DNA of 64,000 nucleotides from CAZEDM01 sp964511075 (GTDB lineage: Bacteria; Zixibacteria; MSB-5A5; RBG-16-43-9). Location: the NCBI GenBank assembly GCA_964511075.1, contig CAZEDM010000005.1:62001-126000 (forward strand). The letters run 5' to 3'. Position 1 is the first letter of the stretch, and the number at the start of each line of letters is the position of its first letter. Made by a program: the position numbers and the translations under genes. Positions 41,966 through 50,091 of the stretch are shown one piece after another. Under the pieces are notes generated by a model. It saw only the letters and a list, made by a program, of their open reading frames with translations. It was not told where the DNA came from and ran no database searches.

Positions 41966-43570
41966 TTATATTTGACAATCCCAGCCGCAGTTGACATTGC
42001 ATGGTACTGGAGGCAGGCCTTCTTTAAATAAATAATTTATCAGATAAACTATGTCTGAAAGGCTAACGTTGCAATCACCGTTGACTTCACCCTTCCAATA
42101 CGGATCAGGCGGAGGACCTCCATGGAAAAGATAGTTGATTAGATAAACTACATCCGAATTAGAAACACTACCATCGCTGTTAGCATCGCCTACTATATTT
42201 GGGAACCTGATGATGAAATCATAGGTGCTAGAGTCTGATGCATTATTCCCTGCACAATCCTGAGCAACTATTTTCATTCGACATTGGGTAGAAGCCGGTC
42301 CTGTCACTGTCCAGGAAATATTGGGATATATCTTCCTTGGAAGATCGTTAAAAAGCAACTCTTGATACCCGCCAGCACCGCCATGTCTATCAAGATAAAC
42401 ATCAATCAGCGTACTGGAATCGACTCCAACTGAGGTTTCGCTTCCAAAAAAAGACCACATAATTGGTTGCTCATCTCCAATGGGCCATTCCTCCCCTCCG
42501 TCCGGCATAAAAAGATCAGCTGAATAAGGACCACCTGTATAATAGGCTACAAAGGTGTGAGTCGATTCGGTAGGGTCAACAATCATTGACAAACAGTTGT
42601 ATGGCGGCCAGTCTACTCTGGTTCCTGTTTCAAGTTCTTCTACATGATGTAATATGAAATATTCCAAACTAGCCCCACAGGAATCAAGAAAAGATTCATA
42701 GGCACATATAGTATGAAACTGCAGATCTGAAAACGTCCAGCTGGTTTGAAATGGGCATTCTTTATCAACCCCATCAATAATTATTTTATACTTTGCATCA
42801 CACAATCCTCGAACGTCCACAGTCACAATTCCGTTATTTTCATAATAACTCCTCCATCCTCGAAAAATGGCATCAGCTTCCTCTTTTACATGCACAAGAT
42901 TTGGATCGTCAAAAAGAATTGCTTCATCCTCATTATGCATATTTGTCCCTTCTGAATAGCAAGAAGCCATAGTAGTATTATCGAGGACATAATAACATGT
43001 GACTTTGCATCCTCGTGGAGAATAAGGAGGATAAGTAAACTTGTCCCTTAATCTCCAGAATATTTTTTGAGCTAACAAATTTGTGTTGTTGCGAGGGTAT
43101 TCCCAACTATTAATTACTACTGTTTCGTGATTGCACCAGAAAGTCTCAACCCCTTGAGAATCTAAAGGTAAGCCATTATGGTGGATAGGGATGAACTCAT
43201 CAGCAGCACAGAATTCTGGTCGAGGGTCAACATCACAATCTGCAAAGTTAGCACTGTCCACTCTATCAGCAAGGAGGACATATTGAGTGTCGGTTGTACG
43301 CGTCATTGATACGTTTCCACCGCAGTACTTGTCTATAGAATCTCTTAGTGCCAAAGCAACCTGAAGGTTCACCCATTCCTCAGATAACTTTGTACCATCC
43401 GGAAGAGGCCCGTCAGTTCCTTGTCCATCTCCATTCGATCCATATTTACTTGCACCAGGCCCTCCATGTCCCGGGTCGATGCACACCTGAACTAACTGAC
43501 CAAATGGATTTGACTGAGTAAAGAAGACTACCACAATCAACATCAGAAAAAAAATATTAATTTTTTTCAT
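41966..43570 (-). CDS. Secreted N-acetylmuramoyl-L-alanine amidase (Amidase_3) with C-terminal dockerin repeats
   Basis: A 534-residue exported protein. Signal peptide at residues 1-24. The amidase domain, near residues 28-245, has VCIDPGHGGPGASKYG with the zinc His, SEEWVNLQVALALRD with the Glu, VSMTRTTDTQYVLLADRVD and PIHHNG with further zinc ligands. Residues 250-455 are beta-rich with an Ig-like segment. The end is a dockerin type I pair: GDANSDGSVSNSDVVYLIN and GEVNGDCNVSLSDIVYLIN. The dockerin implies binding to a cohesin partner at the cell surface; no cohesin is seen here. SD GGGAGGTTAAG precedes the ATG. It is the last gene of the minus-strand cluster. Confidence 0.9.
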   Translation of the reverse strand: MKKINIFFLMLIVVVFFTQSNPFGQLVQVCIDPGHGGPGASKYGSNGDGQGTDGPLPDGTKLSEEWVNLQVALALRDSIDKYCGGNVSMTRTTDTQYVLLADRVDSANFADCDVDPRPEFCAADEFIPIHHNGLPLDSQGVETFWCNHETVVINSWEYPRNNTNLLAQKIFWRLRDKFTYPPYSPRGCKVTCYYVLDNTTMASCYSEGTNMHNEDEAILFDDPNLVHVKEEADAIFRGWRSYYENNGIVTVDVRGLCDAKYKIIIDGVDKECPFQTSWTFSDLQFHTICAYESFLDSCGASLEYFILHHVEELETGTRVDWPPYNCLSMIVDPTESTHTFVAYYTGGPYSADLFMPDGGEEWPIGDEQPIMWSFFGSETSVGVDSSTLIDVYLDRHGGAGGYQELLFNDLPRKIYPNISWTVTGPASTQCRMKIVAQDCAGNNASDSSTYDFIIRFPNIVGDANSDGSVSNSDVVYLINYLFHGGPPPDPYWKGEVNGDCNVSLSDIVYLINYLFKEGLPPVPCNVNCGWDCQI

Positions 43571-43607
43571 CTTAACCTCCCCTCTTCTTATGAAGATTCA
43601 AAAAGTA

Positions 43608-44627
43608 TTATTTCAATTTTATAATAAATATTTTATCTGTATTAAGGATTCCATAGAGTATTTTAGTCCCATCTGGAGACCAGCTCGGATCAACCTCTAT
43701 TTCGTCAGGAGTATCAGTTATTTGCATCTTCCCGGTGCCATCCCAGTCGACGATAAATATTTCAGAAGCCTCGATATAATATTCACTTTCCACCATCAAA
43801 GCATAAACAATCTGTTTGCTGTCAGGAGACCATTCTTCATAACCACCCGCTCCCTTATCAGGTGTCCATCCTTCGTAAACCCCAGTACCTAACGAACTCA
43901 ATACCTTTCCTTTCAGATCAAGTATTAGTAGATCTCCTCGACTATTTTTTGTCATTATCTTTGTTCCATCTGGAGAGAGGCGAGCACCTCTATAGTATGT
44001 CCCGGATGTAATTTTCCTTTTTATGGTCCTATCTATGCTTTCTAACCATATATCACCTCTAGTTACAGCCCTCAATTCTTTTGTTGCATCTTGCGGCTTT
44101 AACTTGCCTTGTTTAATTACCTTAAAGACTTTATCTTTTCCCGGTAAGGTAAAGCGCCCTTCATAATAACCAACTGTTCCGTCCTTCAGAAAGTGAGGGA
44201 CTGAAATATTATGTTCCTGACGATACGGCACTATGTCTTCCACTATCAGGCTTTCCCTTCCATCTGTGTTAATAGTTATCATCTTCCATATCTCAGATAC
44301 TTTTTTCCCATTTTCCTCTTTGTATTCACTTGAAGTGGCGAGAAAAGTAGTGGAATCCATCCAGTCAAAGGTTCCTAGATCGTATGCGGCTACTTTCTTA
44401 ATTTCTCCTTTCCCTTCTGCATCAGCAATTGTTAGCCACCCGTCCTCCGCAATGTAAGCTATTTTTGTTCCATCTGGAGACCACTTGGGTGAACTACCTT
44501 TGCCAATCAAAATAGTCTCAAACTCTGTTTTGGTCACTTCGGCTGTCTGCTGTCCAGATATCACTATATAGCTTAAGGTCATAAGAAGTGCTAATATAGC
44601 TAAAATAAAAACACCCCATTTACTCAT
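43608..44627 (-). CDS. TolB-like beta-propeller protein, array copy 4
   Basis: A 339-residue protein. The N-terminus MSKWGVFILAILALLMTLSY plus VISGQQ is a signal or anchor helix. The rest consists of WD40-like PD40 repeats: SPKWSPDGTKIAYIAEDG, ARLSPDGTKIMTKNSRG, EWSPDSKQIVYAL and PSWSPDGTKILYG. Such propellers occur in TolB and in periplasmic binding proteins. The first 65 residues are almost identical to the other three copies, while the middle differs. It is transcribed from its own promoter at 44662-44689. Function is unknown beyond a probable periplasmic binding role. Confidence 0.85.
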   Translation of the reverse strand: MSKWGVFILAILALLMTLSYIVISGQQTAEVTKTEFETILIGKGSSPKWSPDGTKIAYIAEDGWLTIADAEGKGEIKKVAAYDLGTFDWMDSTTFLATSSEYKEENGKKVSEIWKMITINTDGRESLIVEDIVPYRQEHNISVPHFLKDGTVGYYEGRFTLPGKDKVFKVIKQGKLKPQDATKELRAVTRGDIWLESIDRTIKRKITSGTYYRGARLSPDGTKIMTKNSRGDLLILDLKGKVLSSLGTGVYEGWTPDKGAGGYEEWSPDSKQIVYALMVESEYYIEASEIFIVDWDGTGKMQITDTPDEIEVDPSWSPDGTKILYGILNTDKIFIIKLK

Positions 44628-44661
44628 AAGACCTCCTATTTCAGATTGGTTTTCAACTTAA

Positions 44662-44689
44662 AATATAAAATCATTATTAAGATTGTCAA
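44662..44689 (-). promoter_or_regulatory. Promoter of TolB-like copy 4
   Basis: Minus strand TTGACA (44689-44684), 16-base spacer, TATATT (44667-44662), 35 bases before the start codon at 44627. Same architecture as the promoters of copies 2 and 3 and of the 3476 gene. Confidence 0.7.
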
Positions 44690-44808
44690 GGAAATTTTTG
44701 CATCAAAATAAAGCTGGTTCTTTCAAAGACATTTTCTTCAGCAAAAGAATTTTTGAGAACAAAAAAGCTCATCAAAATTAGCACCTCTAAGGCCATTGAT
44801 TTTTTCTT
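44686..44808 (-). pseudogene. Decayed copy of the 36-codon small ORF
   Basis: The frame matches the small ORFs at 45960 and 47180 codon for codon, but the start ATG is AAG here and the stop has moved by four codons (LMQKFP). An SD-like AAGGAG still precedes it. A shorter product could start at an internal ATG (MALEVLIL). The end overlaps the -35 box of the copy 4 promoter. Confidence 0.6.
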
Positions 44809-44829
44809 GTCAGCTCTCCTTAAAAAAGT

Positions 44830-45889
44830 TTATCTCAACTTCAAAATAAGAATTTTATTTTTTCTATAAGTCTGACATGCAATCATAGTTCCATCCGGGG
44901 ACCAAACCGGCTCCTCTTCCATCTCATCTGGAGTTTCAATCTGGAATCTACCTGTCCCATCTGGATTTTCAATATATATATCAGATCCAATTGTCTCCAG
45001 TTCCTCGCCCTTTCCGGTCATATACATGTAAGCGATCTTCTTACTATCTGGTGACCATTTCCCACCTAAAGCACCACTTGCGATATCTACAGTTTCAACC
45101 CCCTTCTTCCCTATACAGGTATAATTCCCTTGAAGATCTACTACGCACATACTCCAACATAATGAACCACATACTGCCAATATTTTAGTTCCATCAGGTG
45201 ATAATTCTGGAAAAGAAAATAATCTGCCTGAAGTAATTTGCTTCTTCACTTCGCCATCCATACTTTCAATCCAGATATCTCCTGCTCCAGTGGAACCGCT
45301 TGGAACTACATAAGCCCTCATCTGCTTTTGAGTAGAATCAGATTTTAATCTGCCAAATTTTATCACCTTAAAAGTTCTTTTTCCTGCAATATAGTCAGGA
45401 GGCTGTTCAAAACAATTCTTATAATATCCAATAGCCCCATCAGGCAAAAAGATAGGGTAGGTTATTCTTGGAGCTTCTCCCTTACCGGGATGATCTTCGA
45501 CTATCAGCTCCTCTTTTCCATCAAACAAAAGTAAGCCTTTTTATCCTGGTTATTGGTCTTTCTAAAACTCCTTCAATCCTTTGTTCCTCCCTCTCCCAAA
45601 GGATGAACTCAATTTCACTCAACCAATTAAAACCAGCAGCCTTTATAGGAGCTACCTTCTTAATTTCCCCATTCCCTTCTACATCAGTGACGGTTAGCCA
45701 TCCGTCTTCCGCAATGTAAGCTATTTTTGTCCCATCTGGAGACCACTTGGGTGAACTGCCCTTACCAACCAAAATAGTTTCAAACTCAGCTTTGGTCACT
45801 TCGGCTGTCTGCTGTCCAGATATCACTATATAGCTTAAGGTCATAAGAAGTGCTAATACCGCCAAAATAAAAACACCCCATTTACTCAT
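44830..45889 (-). pseudogene. TolB-like array copy 3, broken by a frameshift
   Basis: Two overlapping frames together make a full-length relative. 45889-45521 encodes the anchor and first propeller blades and ends at RPITRIKRLTFV. 45528-44830 continues with FDGKEELIVEDH through the C-terminal SPDGTMIACQTYRKNKI. The second frame is offset by one base, so removing a single base near 45525-45547 (A5 or T4 run) would join them. The remaining sequence has no stops. It may be a recent mutation, phase-variable slippage or an assembly error. The C-terminal half is closest to copy 1. Confidence 0.75.
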
Positions 45890-46069
45890 AATACCTCCTA
45901 TTTCAGATTGGTTTTCAAATTAAGATATAAAGTCATTATTAAGATTGTCAAGAAAATTTTTACATTAAAATAAAACTGGTTCTTTCAAAGACATCTTCTT
46001 CAGCAAAAGAATTTTTGGAAACACAAAAACTTATCAAAATTAGAACCCCTAAAACCATTGATTTTTTCA
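45731..46069. repeat. Long direct repeat, unit 1
   Basis: About 339 bases that recur 1220 bases further on at 46951-47289 with only about three differences. The repeat covers the 5' end of a TolB-like gene, its SD and promoter, and the small ORF upstream. The rest of the two genes is much more divergent, so the repeat reflects recent duplication with gene conversion. Confidence 0.85.
45924..45951 (-). promoter_or_regulatory. Promoter of TolB-like copy 3
   Basis: Minus strand TTGACA (45951-45946), 16-base spacer, TATATC (45929-45924), 35 bases before the start at 45889. Identical to the promoter at 47144. Confidence 0.7.
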
Positions 46070-46070
46070 T
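45960..46070 (-). CDS. Small exported peptide, 36 aa (repeat copy)
   Basis: ATG at 46070-46068 to TAA at 45962-45960. The product starts MKKSMVLGVLILISFCVSKN and ends SFAEEDVFERTSFILM: a basic start, a hydrophobic core and a possible cleavage after SFA, so only about 13 residues would remain after processing. It lies 22 bases after the stop of TolB-like copy 2 and before the promoter of copy 3. The SD is weakened here (GGGGGC). Translation is likely only if read-through from copy 2 occurs. It could also be the leftover 5' end of a lost gene. Confidence 0.5.
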   Translation of the reverse strand: MKKSMVLGVLILISFCVSKNSFAEEDVFERTSFILM

Positions 46071-46092
46071 GTCAGCCCCCGTAAATGAAAGT

Positions 46093-47109
46093 TTATTTTA
46101 ATCTCATAATAAACACTTCCAAATTCTCCCACTTTGGGTCTCTCGTCCAATAAGCTATCTTAGTCCCATCTGGAGACCAAACCGGGTCGTGTTCAAGCTC
46201 ATCCGACGTATCCGTAAGCTGAGTTTTGCCACTACCGTCCACATTTATTAGATATAATTCAGAGGCAAGAACATAATGCCCATCTTCCTCAGTATCGAAA
46301 TATACAATTTTCTTACTATCTGGTGACCAGTTACCTGTTCTCCCTTCACTCAAGATTATTCCCACCCCTAAATTAGCTATCTCGTTCCCGGTGCTGTCAA
46401 ATACAATTATCTCACCTCTGGAGTTCTTTCCTATAAATTTGAGACCATCTGGTGAAATCTGGGCAAACCTATATTCCTTATCAGTTATTCTCTTTTTCAC
46501 GGTCCTATCCGCACTTACTAACCAAACTCCCTTCTCACCTTTAATCCCTGCAACAATCATCTGTTTTTCTGCTTGTACTGGCTTTAATCTGCCGTTTCTT
46601 ATTACCTTGAAAAATGGCCCACCTCTGAGGGCATGCAAATCTTCATAATATCCCACTGTGCCGTCTTTTAAGACAATAAACTTACTTGGCTTATCAGGGG
46701 CTGGGTCTTCAAATGTAGGATGGGTTTCCCTAATCGTCTCTATTTTACCGTTTAAGCTTGCTTTTTTCAGTCTGGTAGTTACAGTCTGTCTTCCTTTTAT
46801 CCTGCCATATTCCCATTCAGAAACCACTAATTCGCTGTCGCTCAACCATTCATAGAATTTGGGCTTAAGGGGGGAAATTTTCCTTATTTCTCCTTTCCCT
46901 GACGAATCTGTTACACAAATCCCCTCCGTACATAGAAAAGCAAGTTTGGTCCCATCTGGAGACCACTTGGGTGAACTGCCCTTACCAACCAAAATAGTTT
47001 CAAACTCAGCTTTGGTCACTTCGGCTGTCTGCTGTCCAGATATCACTATATAGCTTAAGGTCATAAGAAGTGCTAATACCGCCAAAATAAAAACACCCCA
47101 TTTACTCAT
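46093..47109 (-). CDS. TolB-like beta-propeller protein, array copy 2
   Basis: A 338-residue protein with the shared anchor (MSKWGVFILAVLALLMTLSY) and PD40 blades SPKWSPDGTKLAFLCTEG, AQISPDGLKFIGKNSRG, NWSPDSKKIVYFDTEEDG and PVWSPDGTKIAYWTR. The central part (GVWLVSADRTVKKRITD) follows the same plan as the other copies with different residues. It is probably held at the inner or outer membrane by the N-terminal segment and faces the periplasm. Own promoter at 47144-47171 and SD AGGAGGT. Confidence 0.85.
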   Translation of the reverse strand: MSKWGVFILAVLALLMTLSYIVISGQQTAEVTKAEFETILVGKGSSPKWSPDGTKLAFLCTEGICVTDSSGKGEIRKISPLKPKFYEWLSDSELVVSEWEYGRIKGRQTVTTRLKKASLNGKIETIRETHPTFEDPAPDKPSKFIVLKDGTVGYYEDLHALRGGPFFKVIRNGRLKPVQAEKQMIVAGIKGEKGVWLVSADRTVKKRITDKEYRFAQISPDGLKFIGKNSRGEIIVFDSTGNEIANLGVGIILSEGRTGNWSPDSKKIVYFDTEEDGHYVLASELYLINVDGSGKTQLTDTSDELEHDPVWSPDGTKIAYWTRDPKWENLEVFIMRLK

Positions 47110-47289
47110 AATACCTCCTATTTCAGATTGGTTTTCAAATTAAGATATAAAGTCATTATTAAGATTGTCAAGAAAATTTTTACATTAAAATAAAACTGGT
47201 TCTTTCAAAGACATCTTCTTCAGCAAAAGAATTTTTGGAAACACAAAAACTTATCAAAATTAGCACCCCTAAGACCATTGACTTTTTCA
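46951..47289. repeat. Long direct repeat, unit 2
   Basis: The partner of 45731-46069 at an offset of exactly 1220 bases, with about three differences. It covers the 5' part of TolB-like copy 2 and the intact small ORF. Confidence 0.85.
47144..47171 (-). promoter_or_regulatory. Promoter of TolB-like copy 2
   Basis: Minus strand TTGACA (47171-47166), 16-base spacer, TATATC (47149-47144), 35 bases before the start at 47109. Confidence 0.7.
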
Positions 47290-47290
47290 T
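47180..47290 (-). CDS. Small exported peptide, 36 aa (best-preserved copy)
   Basis: ATG at 47290-47288, TAA at 47182-47180, same product as the copy at 45960 (MKKSMVLGVLILISFCVSKN, then SFAEEDVFERTSFILM). Here a perfect SD, AAGGAGG, lies 6 bases upstream of the ATG and 22 bases after the stop of TolB-like copy 1, so it is well placed for translation as the second gene of that transcript. The signal-peptide-like first 23 residues are clear. No family is recognised. The other copies have lost the SD or the start codon. Confidence 0.6.
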   Translation of the reverse strand: MKKSMVLGVLILISFCVSKNSFAEEDVFERTSFILM

Positions 47291-47312
47291 GTCAGCCCTC
47301 CTTAAAAAAGAT

Positions 47313-48404
47313 TTATCTCAACTTGAAAATACGGATTTTATTTGTTCTATAAGTCTGACACGCAATCATAGTTCCATCCGGGGACCAAACCGGTCCCTCT
47401 TCTATTTCATCTGTGGTTTCTATCTGGAACCTCCCTGTTCCATCAGCATTTTTTATCACTATATCAGAGGTACCAAGATCTTCATAGTTTGTTTTTTGAT
47501 ACATATAAACAATTTTTGCCCCATCTGGAGACCACTTAGATAAAGAACCAACCGAGCCTTCAATATCATTATAAAGGATCTTTCCAGTAGAATCATACAC
47601 GGGTATCCAAACATCTTTATCTCCAACGTAAGTTTCATTTCCCTGGAGATCGATTACATAATCCCCTTGTCCTAAATATGGGTCTTTACCCGGAACCTTG
47701 TGTGCCAAGATTTTCCTTCCATCTGGTGATACTTCGGGGAATGAAAATCTCTTATTTGTAGTTATCCTTTTTTTAGTACTTCCATCCACGCTCACCAGCC
47801 AGATATCACCATACATAACATATGAATTTTCAAAGGCTATCTTTGCTTGTAACTGCTTGAGAGCAGAATCAGGAGACAGAGTCCCTTCCTTTTCAACTTC
47901 AAAAATTATTTCTCCTCCACTCCCTTTTTTGTAAAAACCAATCGTTCCATCTTGAAGGAAAACCGGCGGTGCCTCTACTTGTATTCGTCCCTCACCGCTC
48001 ACCAATGTATTCTTCTCACCATTCAATCTAACCGTTCCTATTATTCTCCCTTTAGTTTGAGAATCTTGCGACCAGTAAACGAATGTGCTGTCATCCATCC
48101 ATTGAAAATCCAAGGCATTAACCGTTGTAATTTTCTGAATCCCCCCTGTTCCATCTGAATTGGCAAGACATAGCCACCCACCGCTAAGGAAGGCTATTTT
48201 TTTGCTATCAGGAGAGAATCTCGGAGCTCTGCCTGTTCCAATATCGATAATATCAAATCCTGTAATAACTGCAGGAGTTCTAACCTTATCACTCTCAAAT
48301 TTAGCTTTGGTCACCTCTGCTGTCTGCTGTCCAGATATCACTATATAGCTTAAGGTCATAAGAAGTGCTAATACCGCCAAAATAAAAACACCCCATTTGC
48401 TCAT
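47313..48404 (-). CDS. TolB-like beta-propeller protein, array copy 1
   Basis: A 363-residue protein, the longest copy. It has the shared anchor MSKWGVFILAVLALLMTLSY but an extra segment after it (SDKVRTPAVITGFDIIDIG), and then blades APRFSPDSKKIAFLSGGW, PEVSPDGRKILAHKVPG, KWSPDGAKIVYMYQ and PVWSPDGTMIACQTYR. The start at 48404 was chosen for the SD AGGAGGTCTT and the shared N-terminus; a 17-codon upstream extension is not conserved. It is the first gene of the array in the direction of transcription. Its upstream region does not carry the promoter and small ORF seen between the other copies. Confidence 0.85.
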   Translation of the reverse strand: MSKWGVFILAVLALLMTLSYIVISGQQTAEVTKAKFESDKVRTPAVITGFDIIDIGTGRAPRFSPDSKKIAFLSGGWLCLANSDGTGGIQKITTVNALDFQWMDDSTFVYWSQDSQTKGRIIGTVRLNGEKNTLVSGEGRIQVEAPPVFLQDGTIGFYKKGSGGEIIFEVEKEGTLSPDSALKQLQAKIAFENSYVMYGDIWLVSVDGSTKKRITTNKRFSFPEVSPDGRKILAHKVPGKDPYLGQGDYVIDLQGNETYVGDKDVWIPVYDSTGKILYNDIEGSVGSLSKWSPDGAKIVYMYQKTNYEDLGTSDIVIKNADGTGRFQIETTDEIEEGPVWSPDGTMIACQTYRTNKIRIFKLR

Positions 48405-48557
48405 AAGACCTCCTGTTTCAGATTGGTTTTCTATATAAGAAAATAAATGATTCAATGTCTGTAAAGGAAATTCTTACATCTTAATAAGCCTAAGCTGGCT
48501 TCTACCGTGGCATTTATCTATCTTCTGTTAAATTCCTCCAAAAAATCTCAATTCCCC

Positions 48558-48585
48558 TTGACAAACCATAATTTAACCCTATTTT
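48558..48585 (+). promoter_or_regulatory. Promoter for the pth-rpsF-ssb-rpsR-rplI operon
   Basis: TTGACA at 48558-48563, 16-base spacer, TATTTT at 48580-48585, 68 bases before the pth ATG. This promoter now serves genes that in many bacteria are read through from rplY. Confidence 0.55.
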
Positions 48586-48652
48586 ATAACTTACCATTTT
48601 AAATGGTGTTTTATTTTTTTGTGCCAAAAGTAACAGATTTTGTGATCGAGGA

Positions 48653-49216
48653 ATGATAAGATTGGTAGTGGGATTAGGTAACCCCGGAAGAAGTTATCAG
48701 AAGACCAGACATAACTTAGGCTTCAGGGTAGTCGACCTTTTAAGCGAAAAATACAAAAAAACCTTCAAAGGAGGAAAAGGAGAGTATTCCTATTGTCAGA
48801 TAGAGATCGAAGGCAGAGAGGTTATTTTACTTAAGCCTCTGACCTATATGAACCAAAGCGGTCAGGCGGTTTTAGACTCCTTAGGGTTTTTCGACTTGAC
48901 TCCGTCTGAGCTTTTTGTTATATGTGATGATGTAAACCTGCCCTTTGGCAGGCTGAGGATAAGGGAAAAGGGAAGTGATGGAGGACATAAGGGCTTAGGC
49001 TCGATCATCTATCATCTGAGGACCGAGGGTTTCCCCCGCTTGAGGCTGGGGATAGGCCCTCTGCCGGAGCAGACGGTGCTGGAGGATTTCGTCCTGGAGA
49101 AGTTCAAAAAAACAGAGGAAAAAAGCGTAGAGCAGTTAATTCACAAAGGTTTTCTGGCAGCAGAAAACTCGATTGTTTGCGGCCTGAAAGAGAGTATGAA
49201 CAGGTTCAACCAGTAG
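48653..49216 (+). CDS. pth: Peptidyl-tRNA hydrolase
   Basis: A 187-residue cytosolic esterase that recycles peptidyl-tRNA. It has VGLGNPGRSYQKTRHNLGFRV near 6-26 with the catalytic His, LLKPLTYMNQSG near 64-75, FVICDDVNLPFGRLRIREKG near 91-110 and GGHKGLGSI near 114-122. Normal length. It opens the second half of the housekeeping neighbourhood. Confidence 0.97.
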   Translation: MIRLVVGLGNPGRSYQKTRHNLGFRVVDLLSEKYKKTFKGGKGEYSYCQIEIEGREVILLKPLTYMNQSGQAVLDSLGFFDLTPSELFVICDDVNLPFGRLRIREKGSDGGHKGLGSIIYHLRTEGFPRLRLGIGPLPEQTVLEDFVLEKFKKTEEKSVEQLIHKGFLAAENSIVCGLKESMNRFNQ

Positions 49217-49235
49217 AGAATTTAGGAGGTGAGAT

Positions 49236-49592
49236 TTGAGAAAATACGAGACTATCTTCATCCTGGATCCGGGCTTGGATGATGCCGCCTGGGATAAGGA
49301 GGTAAAAAAAGTAGAGGAGCTGATCGAGAACCACAAGGGTAAAGTTCTGCAGACCGAGCGCTGGGGAATGCGAAGGCTTTCCTACCGTATCAGGAAGAAA
49401 AACGAAGGATACTATGTGTTTATCCTGTTCGAGGCACCGACATCTACGATTCGGGAGCTGGACAGGCTCTATAAGCTGAACGAGAACTGTCTGAGGTTTT
49501 TGATCGTGCTGCAGGAGGCGAAGGGTAAGACCCTGGAAAAAGAGGAAAAGCCCTCGAAGACAGAAGAGAGCGAAGAAAAGGTGGAAGCATAA
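49236..49592 (+). CDS. rpsF: 30S ribosomal protein S6
   Basis: A 118-residue protein with MRKYETIFILDPGLDD at the start, ERWGMRRLSYRIRKKNEGYY near 42-61 and LNENCLRFLIVL near 81-92. It ends in a Glu/Lys-rich tail of about 25 residues. The start is TTG with TTAGGAGGT 6 bases upstream. S6 binds the central domain of 16S rRNA with S18, whose gene lies two positions on. Confidence 0.96.
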   Translation: MRKYETIFILDPGLDDAAWDKEVKKVEELIENHKGKVLQTERWGMRRLSYRIRKKNEGYYVFILFEAPTSTIRELDRLYKLNENCLRFLIVLQEAKGKTLEKEEKPSKTEESEEKVEA

Positions 49593-49622
49593 TTTGAGTG
49601 TGAAAAAATAAGGAGGTTTCTT

Positions 49623-50069
49623 ATGGCCAATACCAGGCTTCCGCATCTGAACAAAGTTTTGATAACGGGAAACCTAACCAAAGACCCGGAGCTGCGCTAC
49701 ACCACCACCGGGGTTCCGGTAGCGAATTTCAGAATGGCCTCCAACAAGAAATACAAAGATAACACCGGCTTGAACAAGGAGGAGGTCTGTTTCATAGGGG
49801 TGGTGACCTGGCAGAAGTTGGCTGAAAGCTGCAGCAAATTTCTAAAGAAAGGAAGCGCCGTACTGGTGGAGGGGGAACTGCGCAGCCGGTTCAAGGAAAA
49901 TGAGGATGGAAGCAAAAGGAACCTGATAGAGATCCGTGCTTTCCAGGTGCAGTTTCTGGACAGGAAGGCAGAAGCAGCCGTACCGGTTTTCGAAAACAAC
50001 CTGAGCGAGGATTTGAACTTCGAGCAGGAGAACATATCCGAGCTGAGAAAATCCATAGAGAATTTATAA
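49623..50069 (+). CDS. ssb: Single-stranded DNA-binding protein
   Basis: A 148-residue protein with one OB fold in residues 8-108: LNKVLITGNLTKDPELRYT, VANFRMASNKKYKD, FIGVVTWQKLAESCSKFLKK and VLVEGELRSRFKEN. The end is FEQENISELRKSIENL rather than the acidic DDDIPF tip that recruits partners in most SSBs. It sits between rpsF and rpsR, a usual place. Either another SSB supplies the tip-dependent interactions or these differ in this lineage. Confidence 0.93.
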   Translation: MANTRLPHLNKVLITGNLTKDPELRYTTTGVPVANFRMASNKKYKDNTGLNKEEVCFIGVVTWQKLAESCSKFLKKGSAVLVEGELRSRFKENEDGSKRNLIEIRAFQVQFLDRKAEAAVPVFENNLSEDLNFEQENISELRKSIENL

Positions 50070-50091
50070 TTAAGGAGGAAGGATCCAAACC

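Noticed and set aside
42746..42955. Plus-strand ORFs opposite the amidase and the TolB-like array.
   Set aside because: They are shadows of well-supported minus-strand genes.
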